Shown here: positions 9,016 through 19,527 of the stretch, piece after piece | Layout: each line of letters starts with the position of its first letter | Position numbering within the stretch: the stretch's first letter is position 1 | Origin: a bacterium | Lineage (GTDB): Bacteria > Bacillota > Bacilli > Lactobacillales > Streptococcaceae | DNA length: 64,000 nucleotides | Direction: 5' to 3' | NCBI GenBank assembly: GCA_905221345.1 | Contig: CAJNCW010000003.1 | Coordinates: 62,001 to 126,000 of the forward strand | Position numbers and translations under genes: made by a program | The notes under the pieces: generated by a model | Seen by the model: the letters and a program-made list of their open reading frames with translations, nothing else | What the model was told of the DNA's origin: nothing | The model's database searches: none

Positions 9016-10335
9016 ATGCGAATTGGTTTATTTACAGATACCTATTTCCCTCAGGTTTCCGGGGTTGCGACTAGTATTCGGACTTTGAAGACTGAGCTTG
9101 AAAAGCAAGGGCATGCAGTTTTTATCTTTACAACGACCGATAAAGACGTGAATCGATATGAGGATTGGCAAATTATTCGAATTCCGAGTGTCCCTTTCTT
9201 TGCGTTTAAGGATCGACGATTTGCCTACCGAGGTTTTACAAAGGCGCTTGAAATTGCCAAGCAGTATCAACTTGATATCATTCATACCCAGACAGAATTT
9301 TCTCTTGGTTTGTTAGGGATTTGGATTGCGAGAGAATTGAAAATTCCTGTTATCCATACCTACCATACCCAGTATGAAGACTATGTGCATTATATTGCTA
9401 AGGGCATGCTAATTCGTCCGAGTATGGTAAAATATTTGGTGCGTGGCTTCCTTCATGATGTAGATGGCGTGATTTGCCCTAGTGAGATTGTTCGTGACCT
9501 TTTATCTAAATACAAAGTCAAGGTTGAAAAGCGTGTTATCCCGACTGGTATTGAGTTGTCTAAGTTTGAACGACCTGAGATTAAAGAAGAGAATTTAGCT
9601 GCTCTTCGATCTAATCTTGGGATTAAAGAAGGCGAGAAGATGCTACTGAGCCTTTCGCGTATTTCTTATGAGAAGAATATTCAAGCAGTCCTAGATGCCT
9701 TTGCTGAGGTATTGAAAGAAGAAGATAAGGTGAAGTTGGTTGTTGCTGGAGACGGACCTTATCTGGACAGTCTGAAAGAACAAGCAGTGAAATTGCAGAT
9801 CCGAGATCATGTGATTTTTACTGGTATGATCGCCCCGAGTGAAACAGCCTTGTACTATAAAGCTGCTGATTTCTTCATTTCTGCCTCTACGAGTGAAACC
9901 CAGGGTTTAACCTATCTAGAAAGTCTAGCCAGTGGAACGCCTGTCATCGCTCATGGCAACCCCTATCTTGAAAATCTGATCAATGAAAAAATGTTTGGAA
10001 CACTTTATTATGGAGAACATGACCTTGCGGGTGCTATCTTGGAGGCCTTGATTGCCACTCCAGATATGAATGAGCAGAAGTTGGCTGACAAGTTGTATGA
10101 GATTTCGGCTGAGAATTTTGGGAAACGAGTTCATGAGTTTTATCTCGATGCGATGATTTCAAATAAATTTGAGCAGGAACTACGTGGCGACGAACCCATG
10201 ACACAGCGATTTCTGAAGACAGTTCTTTATTTACCCCAGCAGGCTGTTTCGGCTCCAGTTAAGGAGTCTAAACGAATATTAAAGGCTTCTAAAAAACAGT
10301 TGTCTAGCATCCGGGATTACTGGAGAGATTATTAA
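9016..10335 (+). CDS. 1,2-diacylglycerol 3-glucosyltransferase (monoglucosyl-DAG synthase)
   Basis: A 439-residue GT4 enzyme that in S. pneumoniae transfers glucose from UDP-glucose to diacylglycerol, giving the substrate for the CpoA-type enzyme encoded just upstream. The start GLFTDTYFPQVSGVATSI is typical of the family, and the EX7E motif is seen in SETQGLTYLESLASGTPV (about 297-314). A basic C-terminal tail of about 50 residues, rich in Lys and Arg (ESKRILKASKKQL), suits attachment to anionic membranes. The ribosome binding site GAGGT lies 7 bases before the ATG. Confidence 0.9.
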   Translation: MRIGLFTDTYFPQVSGVATSIRTLKTELEKQGHAVFIFTTTDKDVNRYEDWQIIRIPSVPFFAFKDRRFAYRGFTKALEIAKQYQLDIIHTQTEFSLGLLGIWIARELKIPVIHTYHTQYEDYVHYIAKGMLIRPSMVKYLVRGFLHDVDGVICPSEIVRDLLSKYKVKVEKRVIPTGIELSKFERPEIKEENLAALRSNLGIKEGEKMLLSLSRISYEKNIQAVLDAFAEVLKEEDKVKLVVAGDGPYLDSLKEQAVKLQIRDHVIFTGMIAPSETALYYKAADFFISASTSETQGLTYLESLASGTPVIAHGNPYLENLINEKMFGTLYYGEHDLAGAILEALIATPDMNEQKLADKLYEISAENFGKRVHEFYLDAMISNKFEQELRGDEPMTQRFLKTVLYLPQQAVSAPVKESKRILKASKKQLSSIRDYWRDY

Positions 10336-10354
10336 AAATATAGGAGAATAAAAG

Positions 10355-10546
10355 ATGGCGAAAAAATTTATGAGAAGTGGAAGAGACCAAAAAATTGGTG
10401 GTGTTTGCGCAGGAGTAGCCCACTATTTCGATATTGATCCTACAATTGTTCGTGTGATTTGGGGTGTTCTTGCCTTTTGTTATGGGGCAGGGGTACTTGC
10501 TTACTTGATTTTATGGGTAATTGCACCTGTTTCTAGCGAATATTAA
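10355..10546 (+). CDS. PspC-domain small membrane protein
   Basis: A 63-residue protein made almost entirely of a PspC domain (PF04024). It has the motif GGVCAGVAHYFDIDPTIVRV and one C-terminal membrane helix. Full-length PspC proteins sense envelope stress; the function of such stand-alone versions is unknown. It lies 19 bp after the glucosyltransferase with an AGGAG site and is probably in the same transcript, which would link it to membrane lipid state by context only. Confidence 0.85.
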   Translation: MAKKFMRSGRDQKIGGVCAGVAHYFDIDPTIVRVIWGVLAFCYGAGVLAYLILWVIAPVSSEY

Positions 10547-10589
10547 AAGAGAATCAGAATAGAACAAAGAGAAATAAAAAGGAGTCCAA

Positions 10590-10724
10590 ATGGCTTTTGG
10601 AGATAATGGAAAACGTAAAAAAACAATGTTTGAAAAAGTAACGCTTTTTGTCGTGCTAATTATGTTGTTTGTAACTCTTGCTGGTATCTTTGCGACAGCG
10701 CTTGGAGCTTTTAGCAGATTCTAA
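10590..10724 (+). CDS. DUF4044-like small membrane protein
   Basis: A 44-residue protein with a basic N-terminus (NGKRKKTMFEK) and a single membrane helix of about 20 residues. It has a good SD (AAGGAG, 7 bases before ATG). It resembles the short DUF4044 proteins found before obgE in streptococci. Function is unknown. Between PspC and Obg genes, all in the same direction. Confidence 0.75.
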   Translation: MAFGDNGKRKKTMFEKVTLFVVLIMLFVTLAGIFATALGAFSRF

Positions 10725-10757
10725 GCGAGTTGCTAGGATAAAAACAATAAACTAATG

Positions 10758-10780
10758 ACTGGGATTTCCCAGCCTTTTTA
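10758..10780 (+). terminator. Small hairpin before obgE, possible weak terminator
   Basis: CTGGGA and TCCCAG pair around a two-base loop and are followed by CCTTTTT. The stem is short, so read-through into obgE is likely. Confidence 0.4.
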
Positions 10781-10795
10781 AAGCGAGAAGAAAAT

Positions 10796-12106
10796 ATGAG
10801 TATGTTTTTAGATACAGCCAAGATCAAAGTCAAGGCTGGTAATGGTGGCGATGGTATGGTTGCCTTTCGCCGTGAAAAATATGTCCCTAATGGTGGTCCG
10901 TGGGGTGGTGATGGCGGACGTGGTGGTAACGTCGTTTTCGTTGTGGACGAAGGCTTGCGTACCTTGATGGATTTCCGCTATAATCGTCATTTCAAGGCTG
11001 ATTCTGGTGAAAAAGGAATGACCAAAGGAATGCACGGACGTGGTGCAGAGGACCTTCGTGTTCGGGTACCACAGGGAACTACTGTACGTGATGCAGAGAC
11101 AGGTAAAGTCATTACAGACTTGATTGAGCACGGTCAAGAATTTATCGTAGCTCATGGTGGTCGAGGTGGCCGAGGAAACATCCGTTTTGCAACACCAAAA
11201 AATCCTGCGCCTGAAATCTCTGAGAATGGAGAACCAGGTCAAGAACGTGAGTTGCAACTGGAATTGAAAATCTTAGCAGATGTTGGTCTAGTCGGTTTCC
11301 CATCTGTTGGAAAGTCAACTTTGCTTAGTGTCATTACTTCAGCCAAACCAAAGATTGGTGCTTATCATTTTACAACGATTGTGCCAAATTTAGGTATGGT
11401 TCGTACCCAGTCAGGTGAATCTTTTGCAGTAGCAGACCTTCCAGGTTTGATTGAAGGGGCCAGTCAAGGTGTTGGCTTGGGAACTCAGTTTCTCCGTCAT
11501 ATCGAACGTACACGAGTTATCCTCCATGTCATCGATATGTCTGCTAGCGAAGGACGTGATCCTTATGAGGATTACCTTGCTATCAATAAAGAATTGGAAT
11601 CCTATAACTTTCGTCTCATGGAACGTCCGCAGATCATCGTAGCCAACAAGATGGATATGCCTGAAAGTCAGGAAAATCTGAAAACTTTCAAGGAAAAGTT
11701 AGCAGCAAACTACGACGAGTTTGAGGAACTTCCAGCTATTTTCCCTATTTCTGGATTGACCAAGCAAGGTTTGGCGCCCCTTTTGGATGCGACAGCTGAA
11801 TTGTTGGATAAGACTCCAGAGTTCTTGCTCTATGACGAGTCTGATATGGAAGAAGAAGCTTACTATGGCTTTGACGAGGAAGAAAAAGCCTTTGAAATTA
11901 GTCGTGATGACGATGCTACATGGGTACTTTCTGGTGAAAAACTCATGAAACTCTTTAACATGACCAACTTTGATCGTGATGAGTCTGTCATGAAGTTTGC
12001 CCGTCAGCTTCGTGGTATGGGGGTTGACGAAGCCCTTCGTGCGCGTGGAGCCAAAGATGGCGATTTGGTCCGAATTGGTAAATTTGAATTTGAATTTGTA
12101 GACTAG
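10796..12106 (+). CDS. obgE: GTPase Obg/CgtA
   Basis: An essential 436-residue GTPase involved in 50S subunit maturation and growth control. The glycine-rich Obg fold covers about residues 1-160 ([24 protein letters not shown]). The G domain has GFPSVGKST (about 167), DLPGLIEGA and NKMDMPE. The C-terminal OCT domain covers about 355-436. The start at 10796 has GAGAAG 6 bases upstream; a second ATG two codons on (10802) is equally possible. Confidence 0.96.
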   Translation: MSMFLDTAKIKVKAGNGGDGMVAFRREKYVPNGGPWGGDGGRGGNVVFVVDEGLRTLMDFRYNRHFKADSGEKGMTKGMHGRGAEDLRVRVPQGTTVRDAETGKVITDLIEHGQEFIVAHGGRGGRGNIRFATPKNPAPEISENGEPGQERELQLELKILADVGLVGFPSVGKSTLLSVITSAKPKIGAYHFTTIVPNLGMVRTQSGESFAVADLPGLIEGASQGVGLGTQFLRHIERTRVILHVIDMSASEGRDPYEDYLAINKELESYNFRLMERPQIIVANKMDMPESQENLKTFKEKLAANYDEFEELPAIFPISGLTKQGLAPLLDATAELLDKTPEFLLYDESDMEEEAYYGFDEEEKAFEISRDDDATWVLSGEKLMKLFNMTNFDRDESVMKFARQLRGMGVDEALRARGAKDGDLVRIGKFEFEFVD

Positions 12107-12115
12107 GAGATTGGT

Positions 12116-12289
12116 ATGGGAGATAAACCGATATCATTCCGAGATGCAGATGGGAATTTTGTTTCTGCAGCAGATGTATGGAATGAAAAGAAACTAGAAG
12201 AATTGTTTAATCGTCTCAATCCCAAACGTGCTCTTCGATTGGCACGAGAAAAAAAAGGCAATGAGAAGGCTGATAAAGAAGAAAAATAG
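12116..12289 (+). CDS. Conserved small hypothetical protein after obgE
   Basis: A 57-residue soluble protein, rich in charge, starting MGDKPISFRDADGNF and ending in a lysine/glutamate-rich tail. It follows obgE by 9 bp with TAGGAG as ribosome binding site and is ended by a strong terminator. I recall the same small gene next to obg in pneumococci, but no function. Confidence 0.7.
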   Translation: MGDKPISFRDADGNFVSAADVWNEKKLEELFNRLNPKRALRLAREKKGNEKADKEEK

Positions 12290-12313
12290 CCTATCGTTAT
12301 TGATAAAAGAGAA

Positions 12314-12344
12314 CCCCGTGATTGTATTCATCACGGGGAATTTT
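12314..12344 (+). terminator. Bidirectional terminator between the obgE unit and the argR-like gene
   Basis: CCCCGTGA (12314-12321) pairs with TCACGGGG (12331-12338). T run on the + side, and A-rich flank giving Ts for the minus-strand gene that ends at 12345. Confidence 0.85.
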
Positions 12345-12815
12345 TTAGTCATTGAAGAAAAAAGGTGGCGCAAATTTTTTAAGAATTTCAAAGCAAGTCT
12401 GTGCTTCTTCAGCATTTTCACAGATAAGAAGGCAGACATCATCACCACATACGGTGGCAATGATTTGTTTGAAATCAAGTGCATCGAGAACAGCTCCAAA
12501 CGATTGGGCAAGACCTGGCAAGGTTTTGAGGACAACCTGGTGCTGGACAGGACGTAGCATGATCAAGCCATCTTCCATATAGTTTTCCAAGCGTTTTTCC
12601 CATTTGGAGATGGAACCAGTATTTAAAACATAGTAAGAATGATCTGCTTCACGAACCTTTGATAGATTCATGGTTTTGATATCGCGTGAGAGAGTGGCCT
12701 GTGTGACTTGGATGTCGTTTTCAGCTAGTAAAGCTTGCAACTCTGCCTGTGTATGAATCTTATTTTTGGCTACAAGCGCACGGATGAGTTGGTGTCTATG
12801 TTCAGATTTATTCAT
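12345..12815 (-). CDS. ArgR/AhrC-family arginine regulator
   Basis: A 156-residue arginine-responsive repressor. The N-terminal winged helix (about 1-70) includes TQAELQALLAENDIQVTQATLSRDIKTMNL, shown here in parts as TQAELQALL and TQATLSRDIK. The C-terminal oligomerisation and arginine-binding domain has the usual GDDVCLLI near residue 120, close to the canonical GDDT. Streptococci carry several paralogues that act together on arginine synthesis and arc genes; which paralogue this is cannot be fixed from sequence alone, though the pepX-adjacent location matches the pneumococcal AhrC/ArgR2-type gene as I recall. It lies 16 bases after pepX in the same direction. Confidence 0.9.
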   Translation of the reverse strand: MNKSEHRHQLIRALVAKNKIHTQAELQALLAENDIQVTQATLSRDIKTMNLSKVREADHSYYVLNTGSISKWEKRLENYMEDGLIMLRPVQHQVVLKTLPGLAQSFGAVLDALDFKQIIATVCGDDVCLLICENAEEAQTCFEILKKFAPPFFFND

Positions 12816-12831
12816 ATGAGGCTGGCTCCTT

Positions 12832-15105
12832 TTATGAGGGGATGGTGATGGAGGATTGTGTGAGATCGACTGTTAAGTGATAGTCTGTATTATCACGGAC
12901 AGTGATTTCAAAGTCTGTTGTATAGAGAACAAGGCGAAGTGTGTCACCTTTTTTCAGCTTGTAGATAGTTGGTTGTAGGGCAAATTGGATTTCCATCCAT
13001 TCATCTGCAGTAATATCCTCTACTAACAGTAAGTCATTTCTATTTTGTAAATTAAGGTAGCCTTTGGTGATGACACGTTGGGCACTTGGAGTAAATGGCA
13101 ATTCACAGAGATTTTCTAACATGTGGTAACGACCGTTATCAATGGTTCTAGCACTTAAAACAGCTGGATAAGGCTGTAGATATTTCTTTTGTCCAAGTTC
13201 TAGCAGTTGAGCAGATAATAAGCCCTTGTTTGTACTTGATTTGACACGAAGTTTCAGCTCCACTCGACCATTTAAGTGAATATCTTGAGTTACTGGAAGA
13301 TCAATGGTGATCTGATTGGCTTTTCCTTGGTAAAGCTCAGTGTTGAAGGTCTGGTAAGTCTTGCCATAACGCTCAAAATCTTTTTGATCATACTGGTTTT
13401 GAATCACTTTTTCTTCAGTTCCAAGTGAGAAAGTATGCAATTTATCCTGTTTGCCAAAGTCGTCAATGCTCTGCCAAGTTTGCGGTGCAGTATTGTCCTG
13501 CCAGATGACAGTAGGAAGTTGATAGCTTGAGTCAAGTCCTAACAATTTCTTACTTAATAAGGCATTCATGGACTCGCGGAAGTCGATCGACTGCCAGTTG
13601 TTCATATAGACATGGGCACCATGATGGAAAAAGAGGTGCTTATTGATATGAGTTGGAAGAACATGAAACATCTGGTAAACATGAAGAGGTTTGACGTTCC
13701 AATCCTGAGAACCATGCGTAAAGACGACCTCAGCTTGAACATTGTGAGCATTGAGCAGATAGTTGCGGTCATGCCAAAACTGATTGTAGTCACCAGTCTT
13801 GCGATCCAGTTGCTCTTTTACTTTTTCTAAGTCCACTTGATGAGCTTCATTACCACGGATATAGTCACCAGCTAAGAGATTGCGGGAGTAGGTAAGTTCA
13901 GCAAGTGAGTCAAAATCCTCACCTGGATAACCACCAGGGCTAGTCACCAGACCATTTTCACGGTAGTAGTTGTACCAAGAGGAAATTCCTGCTTCAGCGA
14001 TGATCACTTCCAAGCCATCAACACCAGTGGTGGCAAGACCATTAGACATGGTACCTAGATAGGAAATTCCCGTTGTTGCGACTTTGCCGTTTGACCAGTC
14101 AGCCTTGATTTGACGTTTGCGTGTGTGGTCCGTGAAAGCACGGCAACGACCATTGAGCCAATCAATGATATTTTTATAAGCTTCAATCTGCTGGTAGTCA
14201 CCATTGGTCATGAGTCCTTGAGAATCCTTGGTTCCAACACCCGATACATAGAGATTGGCAAATCCTCGTGGGAGGAAGTAATCGTTGAGAGTGTAAGAAC
14301 TATTGATGTGAGTTAGCTTTTCTTCAGACTCAGGAACGAGTTCGGCTTGACCATGAGGCTCGACAAAATCAATCTCAGGCTCCTCAAGTTCAATAATGTG
14401 GGCAGGTTTGACCTCAAGCTCTCCTTCCATTTTGTAGAGAGCCTTGTCGCTGGCTTTATCGTTGGTGCCTTGGTGATAAGGACTAGCAGTCATAAGAGCA
14501 GGAACTTGTCCATCATAACGTGGGCGAATAATGCTGACCTTGACTAAATCAGGGAGTCCGTCTTTATCAGTATCCACACGACTCTCGACATACACGACTT
14601 CTCGAATGACATCATGAGTAGAGAAGGTTGCTAAGCTCTTGCCGTTAAAGTAGTGGTAGTGATTATCTTCTGCAATAAGCCCATCACTAACAAGCTGGTC
14701 AATGAGTGTATTTCCCTTTTTGGTTCGCGTATTGAGCAATTGATAAAGATTTTCAATGAGATCCCCATAAACAATAGGAAAACCAGTTTCTTTACGAAAT
14801 TGTTCGGCGTCTTCAAAGTCAACCAGATAACTAAATCCCAGAAGTTGAAAAGCTACAGTATAAAAAATCTCAGGAGTCAGGTCACAATCTGACTGAAAGA
14901 AGGTAAGGAGATCAGTCTCCTTGTCAGCTGCTAAGACAGACAAAGGATAGTCGGTATTTTTATAAGTGAAAAAATTCCAGCGGACAAATTGTTCAAGTTG
15001 TTTTTTTGATGCTTGTTCTGGTACCAGCTTCAAACCAAGCTGGGATAACTCGCGCAAAACTTGCGAATGAGAAACGGGCAAGTAGCTGAATTGATTAAAA
15101 CGCAT
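12832..15105 (-). CDS. pepX: X-prolyl dipeptidyl aminopeptidase PepX
   Basis: A 757-residue serine peptidase of family S15 that removes X-Pro dipeptides from peptide N-termini, part of peptide use. The catalytic serine is in GISYLGT (about residue 350), followed by the alpha/beta-hydrolase aspartate in [10 protein letters not shown] and a histidine in [11 protein letters not shown]. The N-terminal helical dimerisation domain and C-terminal jelly-roll domain account for the length, which equals the family norm. It is divergent from dnaE and first gene of a unit with the argR-like gene. SD AAGGAGAG is present before the ATG. Confidence 0.96.
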   Translation of the reverse strand: MRFNQFSYLPVSHSQVLRELSQLGLKLVPEQASKKQLEQFVRWNFFTYKNTDYPLSVLAADKETDLLTFFQSDCDLTPEIFYTVAFQLLGFSYLVDFEDAEQFRKETGFPIVYGDLIENLYQLLNTRTKKGNTLIDQLVSDGLIAEDNHYHYFNGKSLATFSTHDVIREVVYVESRVDTDKDGLPDLVKVSIIRPRYDGQVPALMTASPYHQGTNDKASDKALYKMEGELEVKPAHIIELEEPEIDFVEPHGQAELVPESEEKLTHINSSYTLNDYFLPRGFANLYVSGVGTKDSQGLMTNGDYQQIEAYKNIIDWLNGRCRAFTDHTRKRQIKADWSNGKVATTGISYLGTMSNGLATTGVDGLEVIIAEAGISSWYNYYRENGLVTSPGGYPGEDFDSLAELTYSRNLLAGDYIRGNEAHQVDLEKVKEQLDRKTGDYNQFWHDRNYLLNAHNVQAEVVFTHGSQDWNVKPLHVYQMFHVLPTHINKHLFFHHGAHVYMNNWQSIDFRESMNALLSKKLLGLDSSYQLPTVIWQDNTAPQTWQSIDDFGKQDKLHTFSLGTEEKVIQNQYDQKDFERYGKTYQTFNTELYQGKANQITIDLPVTQDIHLNGRVELKLRVKSSTNKGLLSAQLLELGQKKYLQPYPAVLSARTIDNGRYHMLENLCELPFTPSAQRVITKGYLNLQNRNDLLLVEDITADEWMEIQFALQPTIYKLKKGDTLRLVLYTTDFEITVRDNTDYHLTVDLTQSSITIPS

Positions 15106-15230
15106 GGCGCTCTCCTTTGAAAATATTCTAAATTTAGTATATCAAAAATAAGGTGAAAAAGATATTGTTGACCTGCGATGAAGTCACTTTAAAAGGAATG
15201 GTCTCTACCTTTTCATTCTAGTTTTTAAAA

Positions 15231-15239
15231 TGGTATAAT
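15231..15239 (+). promoter_or_regulatory. Extended -10 promoter of dnaE
   Basis: TGG-TATAAT 31 bp before the dnaE start. Confidence 0.7.
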
Positions 15240-15270
15240 AGTACTATATCTAAAGCAAGGAGGAGAAGAA

Positions 15271-18200
15271 ATGATTGCACAGCTCGACACCAAGACTGTT
15301 TATAGTTTTATGGAAAGTGTGGTTTCGATTGAAAAATACGTACAAATGGCTAAAGAATACGGCTATTCTCACCTTGCTATCATGGATGTGGATAATCTCT
15401 ATGGCGCCTATCATTTTCTAGAAGCAACTCGTAAGCATGACATTCAACCTTTAATGGGTCTAGAAATGACCTTGGTCAAAGATGAGGACAATATTTCTCT
15501 TCGTTTTCTAGCCCTATCCACTAAAGGTTATCAAGAGTTGATGAAGTTATCCACTTTAAAAATGACTGGACGGAAAAATTGGTCTGACTTCACCCCCCAC
15601 CTCGAGGATGTGGCCATTATTGTTCCCTATTTTGAGGGAATCGAACAGTTAGATTTAGGCTATGACTATTATATCGGTGTTAGTCCAGATACTCCTCAAG
15701 AAGTCTTTACCGGCCCCATTCTTCCACTCTATCAAGTCAATTCTTTTGAAAAAGAAGATATTCAAGTTTTACAAATCTTATCGGCAATCAAGGATAATGT
15801 CAGTCTGAGAGAAGTGGATCTGCATTCACAACAAGGAAGCTTTCTACCTGCCTCAGACTTGGAAGCACGGTTTAAAAATCGCTTCCCTCAGGCGCTTGCC
15901 AATCTCCAAGGTTTGATAGAGAATGTAAGCTATCAAATCGACCCAAGTTTAAAACTTCCTCGCTTTAATCCTGAAAGACCAGCAGTCGAAGAACTTCGAG
16001 AGAGGGCTGAACAAGGCTTGAGTGACAAGGGGCTAACCTCAGCTCTCTATCGTGAGCGACTAAATGAAGAATTAGCTGTGATTCATGATATGGGATTTGA
16101 CGACTATTTCCTTGTAGTTTGGGATTTGCTCCGTTTTGGACGTTCCCAAGGATATTACATGGGAATGGGGCGTGGTTCTGCGGTTGGTAGTCTGGTGGCT
16201 TATTCACTTGATATCACAGGAATTGACCCGATTGAAAAGAACTTGATTTTCGAGCGCTTTTTAAATCGTGAGCGCTACACCATGCCCGATATCGATATCG
16301 ACATCCCTGACCTCTATAGACCAGAGTTCATTCGCTATGTTCGTGATCGGTATGGTAGTCAACATGTGGCACAAATTGTCACTTATTCGACCTTTGGAGC
16401 AAAACAGGCAATTCGTGATGTTTTTAAACGTTATGGTGTTCCAGAGTACGAATTAACCAATATTACGAAAAAAATCAGTTTTCGAGATACGCTAACCACG
16501 GCCTATGAAAAGAATTTACAGTTTAGGCAGGTCATCAATAGTAAGATTGAATATCAAAAAGCTTTTGAGATTGCTCGGAAGATTGAAGGATATCCTCGTC
16601 AGACCTCTATCCATGCAGCTGGAGTCGTTATGAGTGACCAAGACCTGACGGACTATATCCCGCTCAAATACGGTGAGGATATGCTGATCACCCAGTATGA
16701 TGCTCATGGTGTTGAAGCTAATGGCCTTTTAAAAATGGATTTCCTAGGTCTGCGTAACTTAACTTTTGTCCAAAAAATGCAGGAATTACTGGCTGAGTCA
16801 GAGGGTGTTCATCTGAAAATCGAAGAGATTGATTTGGAAGACAAGGAAACTCTGGCCCTCTTTGCTGCTGGAAATACCAAAGGGATTTTCCAATTTGAAC
16901 AACCTGGAGCTATTCGACTCTTAAAACGAGTTCAGCCGCAAGTCTTTGAAGAGGTAGTTGCAACGACCTCGCTCAACAGACCAGGGGCAAGCGATTATAT
17001 CGATAATTTTGTGGCTCGTAAGCATGGCAAAGAAAAGGTGACGGTGCTAGATCCTGCCTTAGAGGACATCCTTTCATCAACCTACGGTATCATGCTCTAT
17101 CAAGAGCAAGTCATGCAGGTTGCTCAGCGTTTTGGAGGCTTCAGCCTTGGTAAAGCCGATATTCTCAGACGAGCCATGGGTAAGAAAAATGCTAAAGAGA
17201 TGCATTTGATGAAGGAAGATTTTATCTCTGGAGCTATGAAATTGGGGCATTCTGAAGAAAAAGCCAATCAAGTTTTTGCAGTGATGGAAAAGTTTGCGGG
17301 CTATGGATTTAACAGATCCCACGCCTACGCCTACTCAGCACTGGCTTTCCAGCTCGCTTATTTTAAAACCCACTATCCTGCTATTTTTTTCCAAGTCATG
17401 TTGAATTATTCTAGCAGTGATTACATTGTAGATGCATTGCAGATGGGCTTTGAAGTAGCGCCTTTAGCAATCAACAGCATTCCCTATCATGATAAGATTG
17501 CACAGAAGAAAATCTATCTTGGTTTAAAAGCCATTAAGGGACTGCCGAGAGATTTGTCTTATTGGATCATCGAAAATCGTCCTTTTTCAAGTGTGGAAGA
17601 TTTCGTCACACGTCTTCCCAAGAATTACAAGAAACTGCCGCTTTTGACACCTTTGGTTGAACTGGGGCTCTTTGATGAATTTGACAAGAATCGCCAAAAA
17701 ATCTTAGTGAACCTACCAAACTTATTTGTCTTTGTTGAGGAGTTGGGAGGACTTTTTGCGGATACAAACTATAGTTGGACTGAGTCTGATGATTTCACAG
17801 AGGCAGAGAAATTTTACAAAGAGCAGGAACTGATTGGGGTAGGTATCAGTGCCCATCCTCTCCAAACTCTTGCCAAACAAGCCCTATATCTGACCACTCC
17901 AATCGCTAATCTCACTGAAGGAGCTCAAGCCACTCTTCTAGTTGAAGTTCAAAAACTAAAAGTTATTCGAACCAAGAAGGGCGAGAGTATGGCCTTTCTA
18001 CAGGTTCATGATAGTAAGTCTCGGATGGATGTGACTGTATTTTCAGACCAGTATCGAAAATTCGCTTCCATCTTATCCGAAGGAAAGTTCTACTATATCA
18101 ATGGCAAGGTTCAATCCCGAGATGGCCGTCTGCAAATGATTGCACAAGATTTGAAAGAAGCAGTGGCGGAACGATTCTGGATTCAAGTTAAAAATCATGA

Positions 18201-18372
18201 ATACGATAAAGAGATTTCAAATATTCTAGAACAATACAAAGGCCCAATTCCTGTCATTATCAGGTATGAAGAGGAAGGAAAAACGGTTGTTTCTACACGA
18301 TATTTTGTAAAAAAAGATCCCATTCTACAGGAAAAATTAGAGGGAATTGCTATGAAAACGATTTATCGTTAA
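15271..18372 (+). CDS. dnaE: DNA polymerase III alpha subunit DnaE
   Basis: The 1033-residue DnaE polymerase, which in Firmicutes extends RNA primers before hand-over to PolC. An N-terminal PHP domain opens the chain. The catalytic aspartates are in MPDIDIDIPD (about residue 342), preceded by GMGRGSAVGSLVAY. Helix-hairpin-helix motifs and an OB-fold (LVEVQKLKVIRTKKGESMAF) occupy the C-terminal third. It lacks the exonuclease insertion of PolC. SD AAGGAGGAG precedes the ATG. Confidence 0.96.
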   Translation: MIAQLDTKTVYSFMESVVSIEKYVQMAKEYGYSHLAIMDVDNLYGAYHFLEATRKHDIQPLMGLEMTLVKDEDNISLRFLALSTKGYQELMKLSTLKMTGRKNWSDFTPHLEDVAIIVPYFEGIEQLDLGYDYYIGVSPDTPQEVFTGPILPLYQVNSFEKEDIQVLQILSAIKDNVSLREVDLHSQQGSFLPASDLEARFKNRFPQALANLQGLIENVSYQIDPSLKLPRFNPERPAVEELRERAEQGLSDKGLTSALYRERLNEELAVIHDMGFDDYFLVVWDLLRFGRSQGYYMGMGRGSAVGSLVAYSLDITGIDPIEKNLIFERFLNRERYTMPDIDIDIPDLYRPEFIRYVRDRYGSQHVAQIVTYSTFGAKQAIRDVFKRYGVPEYELTNITKKISFRDTLTTAYEKNLQFRQVINSKIEYQKAFEIARKIEGYPRQTSIHAAGVVMSDQDLTDYIPLKYGEDMLITQYDAHGVEANGLLKMDFLGLRNLTFVQKMQELLAESEGVHLKIEEIDLEDKETLALFAAGNTKGIFQFEQPGAIRLLKRVQPQVFEEVVATTSLNRPGASDYIDNFVARKHGKEKVTVLDPALEDILSSTYGIMLYQEQVMQVAQRFGGFSLGKADILRRAMGKKNAKEMHLMKEDFISGAMKLGHSEEKANQVFAVMEKFAGYGFNRSHAYAYSALAFQLAYFKTHYPAIFFQVMLNYSSSDYIVDALQMGFEVAPLAINSIPYHDKIAQKKIYLGLKAIKGLPRDLSYWIIENRPFSSVEDFVTRLPKNYKKLPLLTPLVELGLFDEFDKNRQKILVNLPNLFVFVEELGGLFADTNYSWTESDDFTEAEKFYKEQELIGVGISAHPLQTLAKQALYLTTPIANLTEGAQATLLVEVQKLKVIRTKKGESMAFLQVHDSKSRMDVTVFSDQYRKFASILSEGKFYYINGKVQSRDGRLQMIAQDLKEAVAERFWIQVKNHEYDKEISNILEQYKGPIPVIIRYEEEGKTVVSTRYFVKKDPILQEKLEGIAMKTIYR

Positions 18373-18387
18373 AAATACGGAAAATAG

Positions 18388-19461
<1,074 letters not shown>

Positions 19462-19527
19462 TCAACTTTCATTAATTTGGTAACATGACCATAAAAGGTC
19501 GAATTATATAAAGGAGTCACAAAAATC

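Noticed and set aside
10808..11257. 149-codon open frame on the minus strand inside obgE
   Set aside because: It is antisense to the highly conserved glycine-rich Obg domain, whose codon pattern keeps the frame open. The translation has no family resemblance and no SD.
12228..12582. Open frames on the + strand across the argR-like gene
   Set aside because: They run antisense to a well-supported ArgR-family gene and one crosses the terminator; no start signals.
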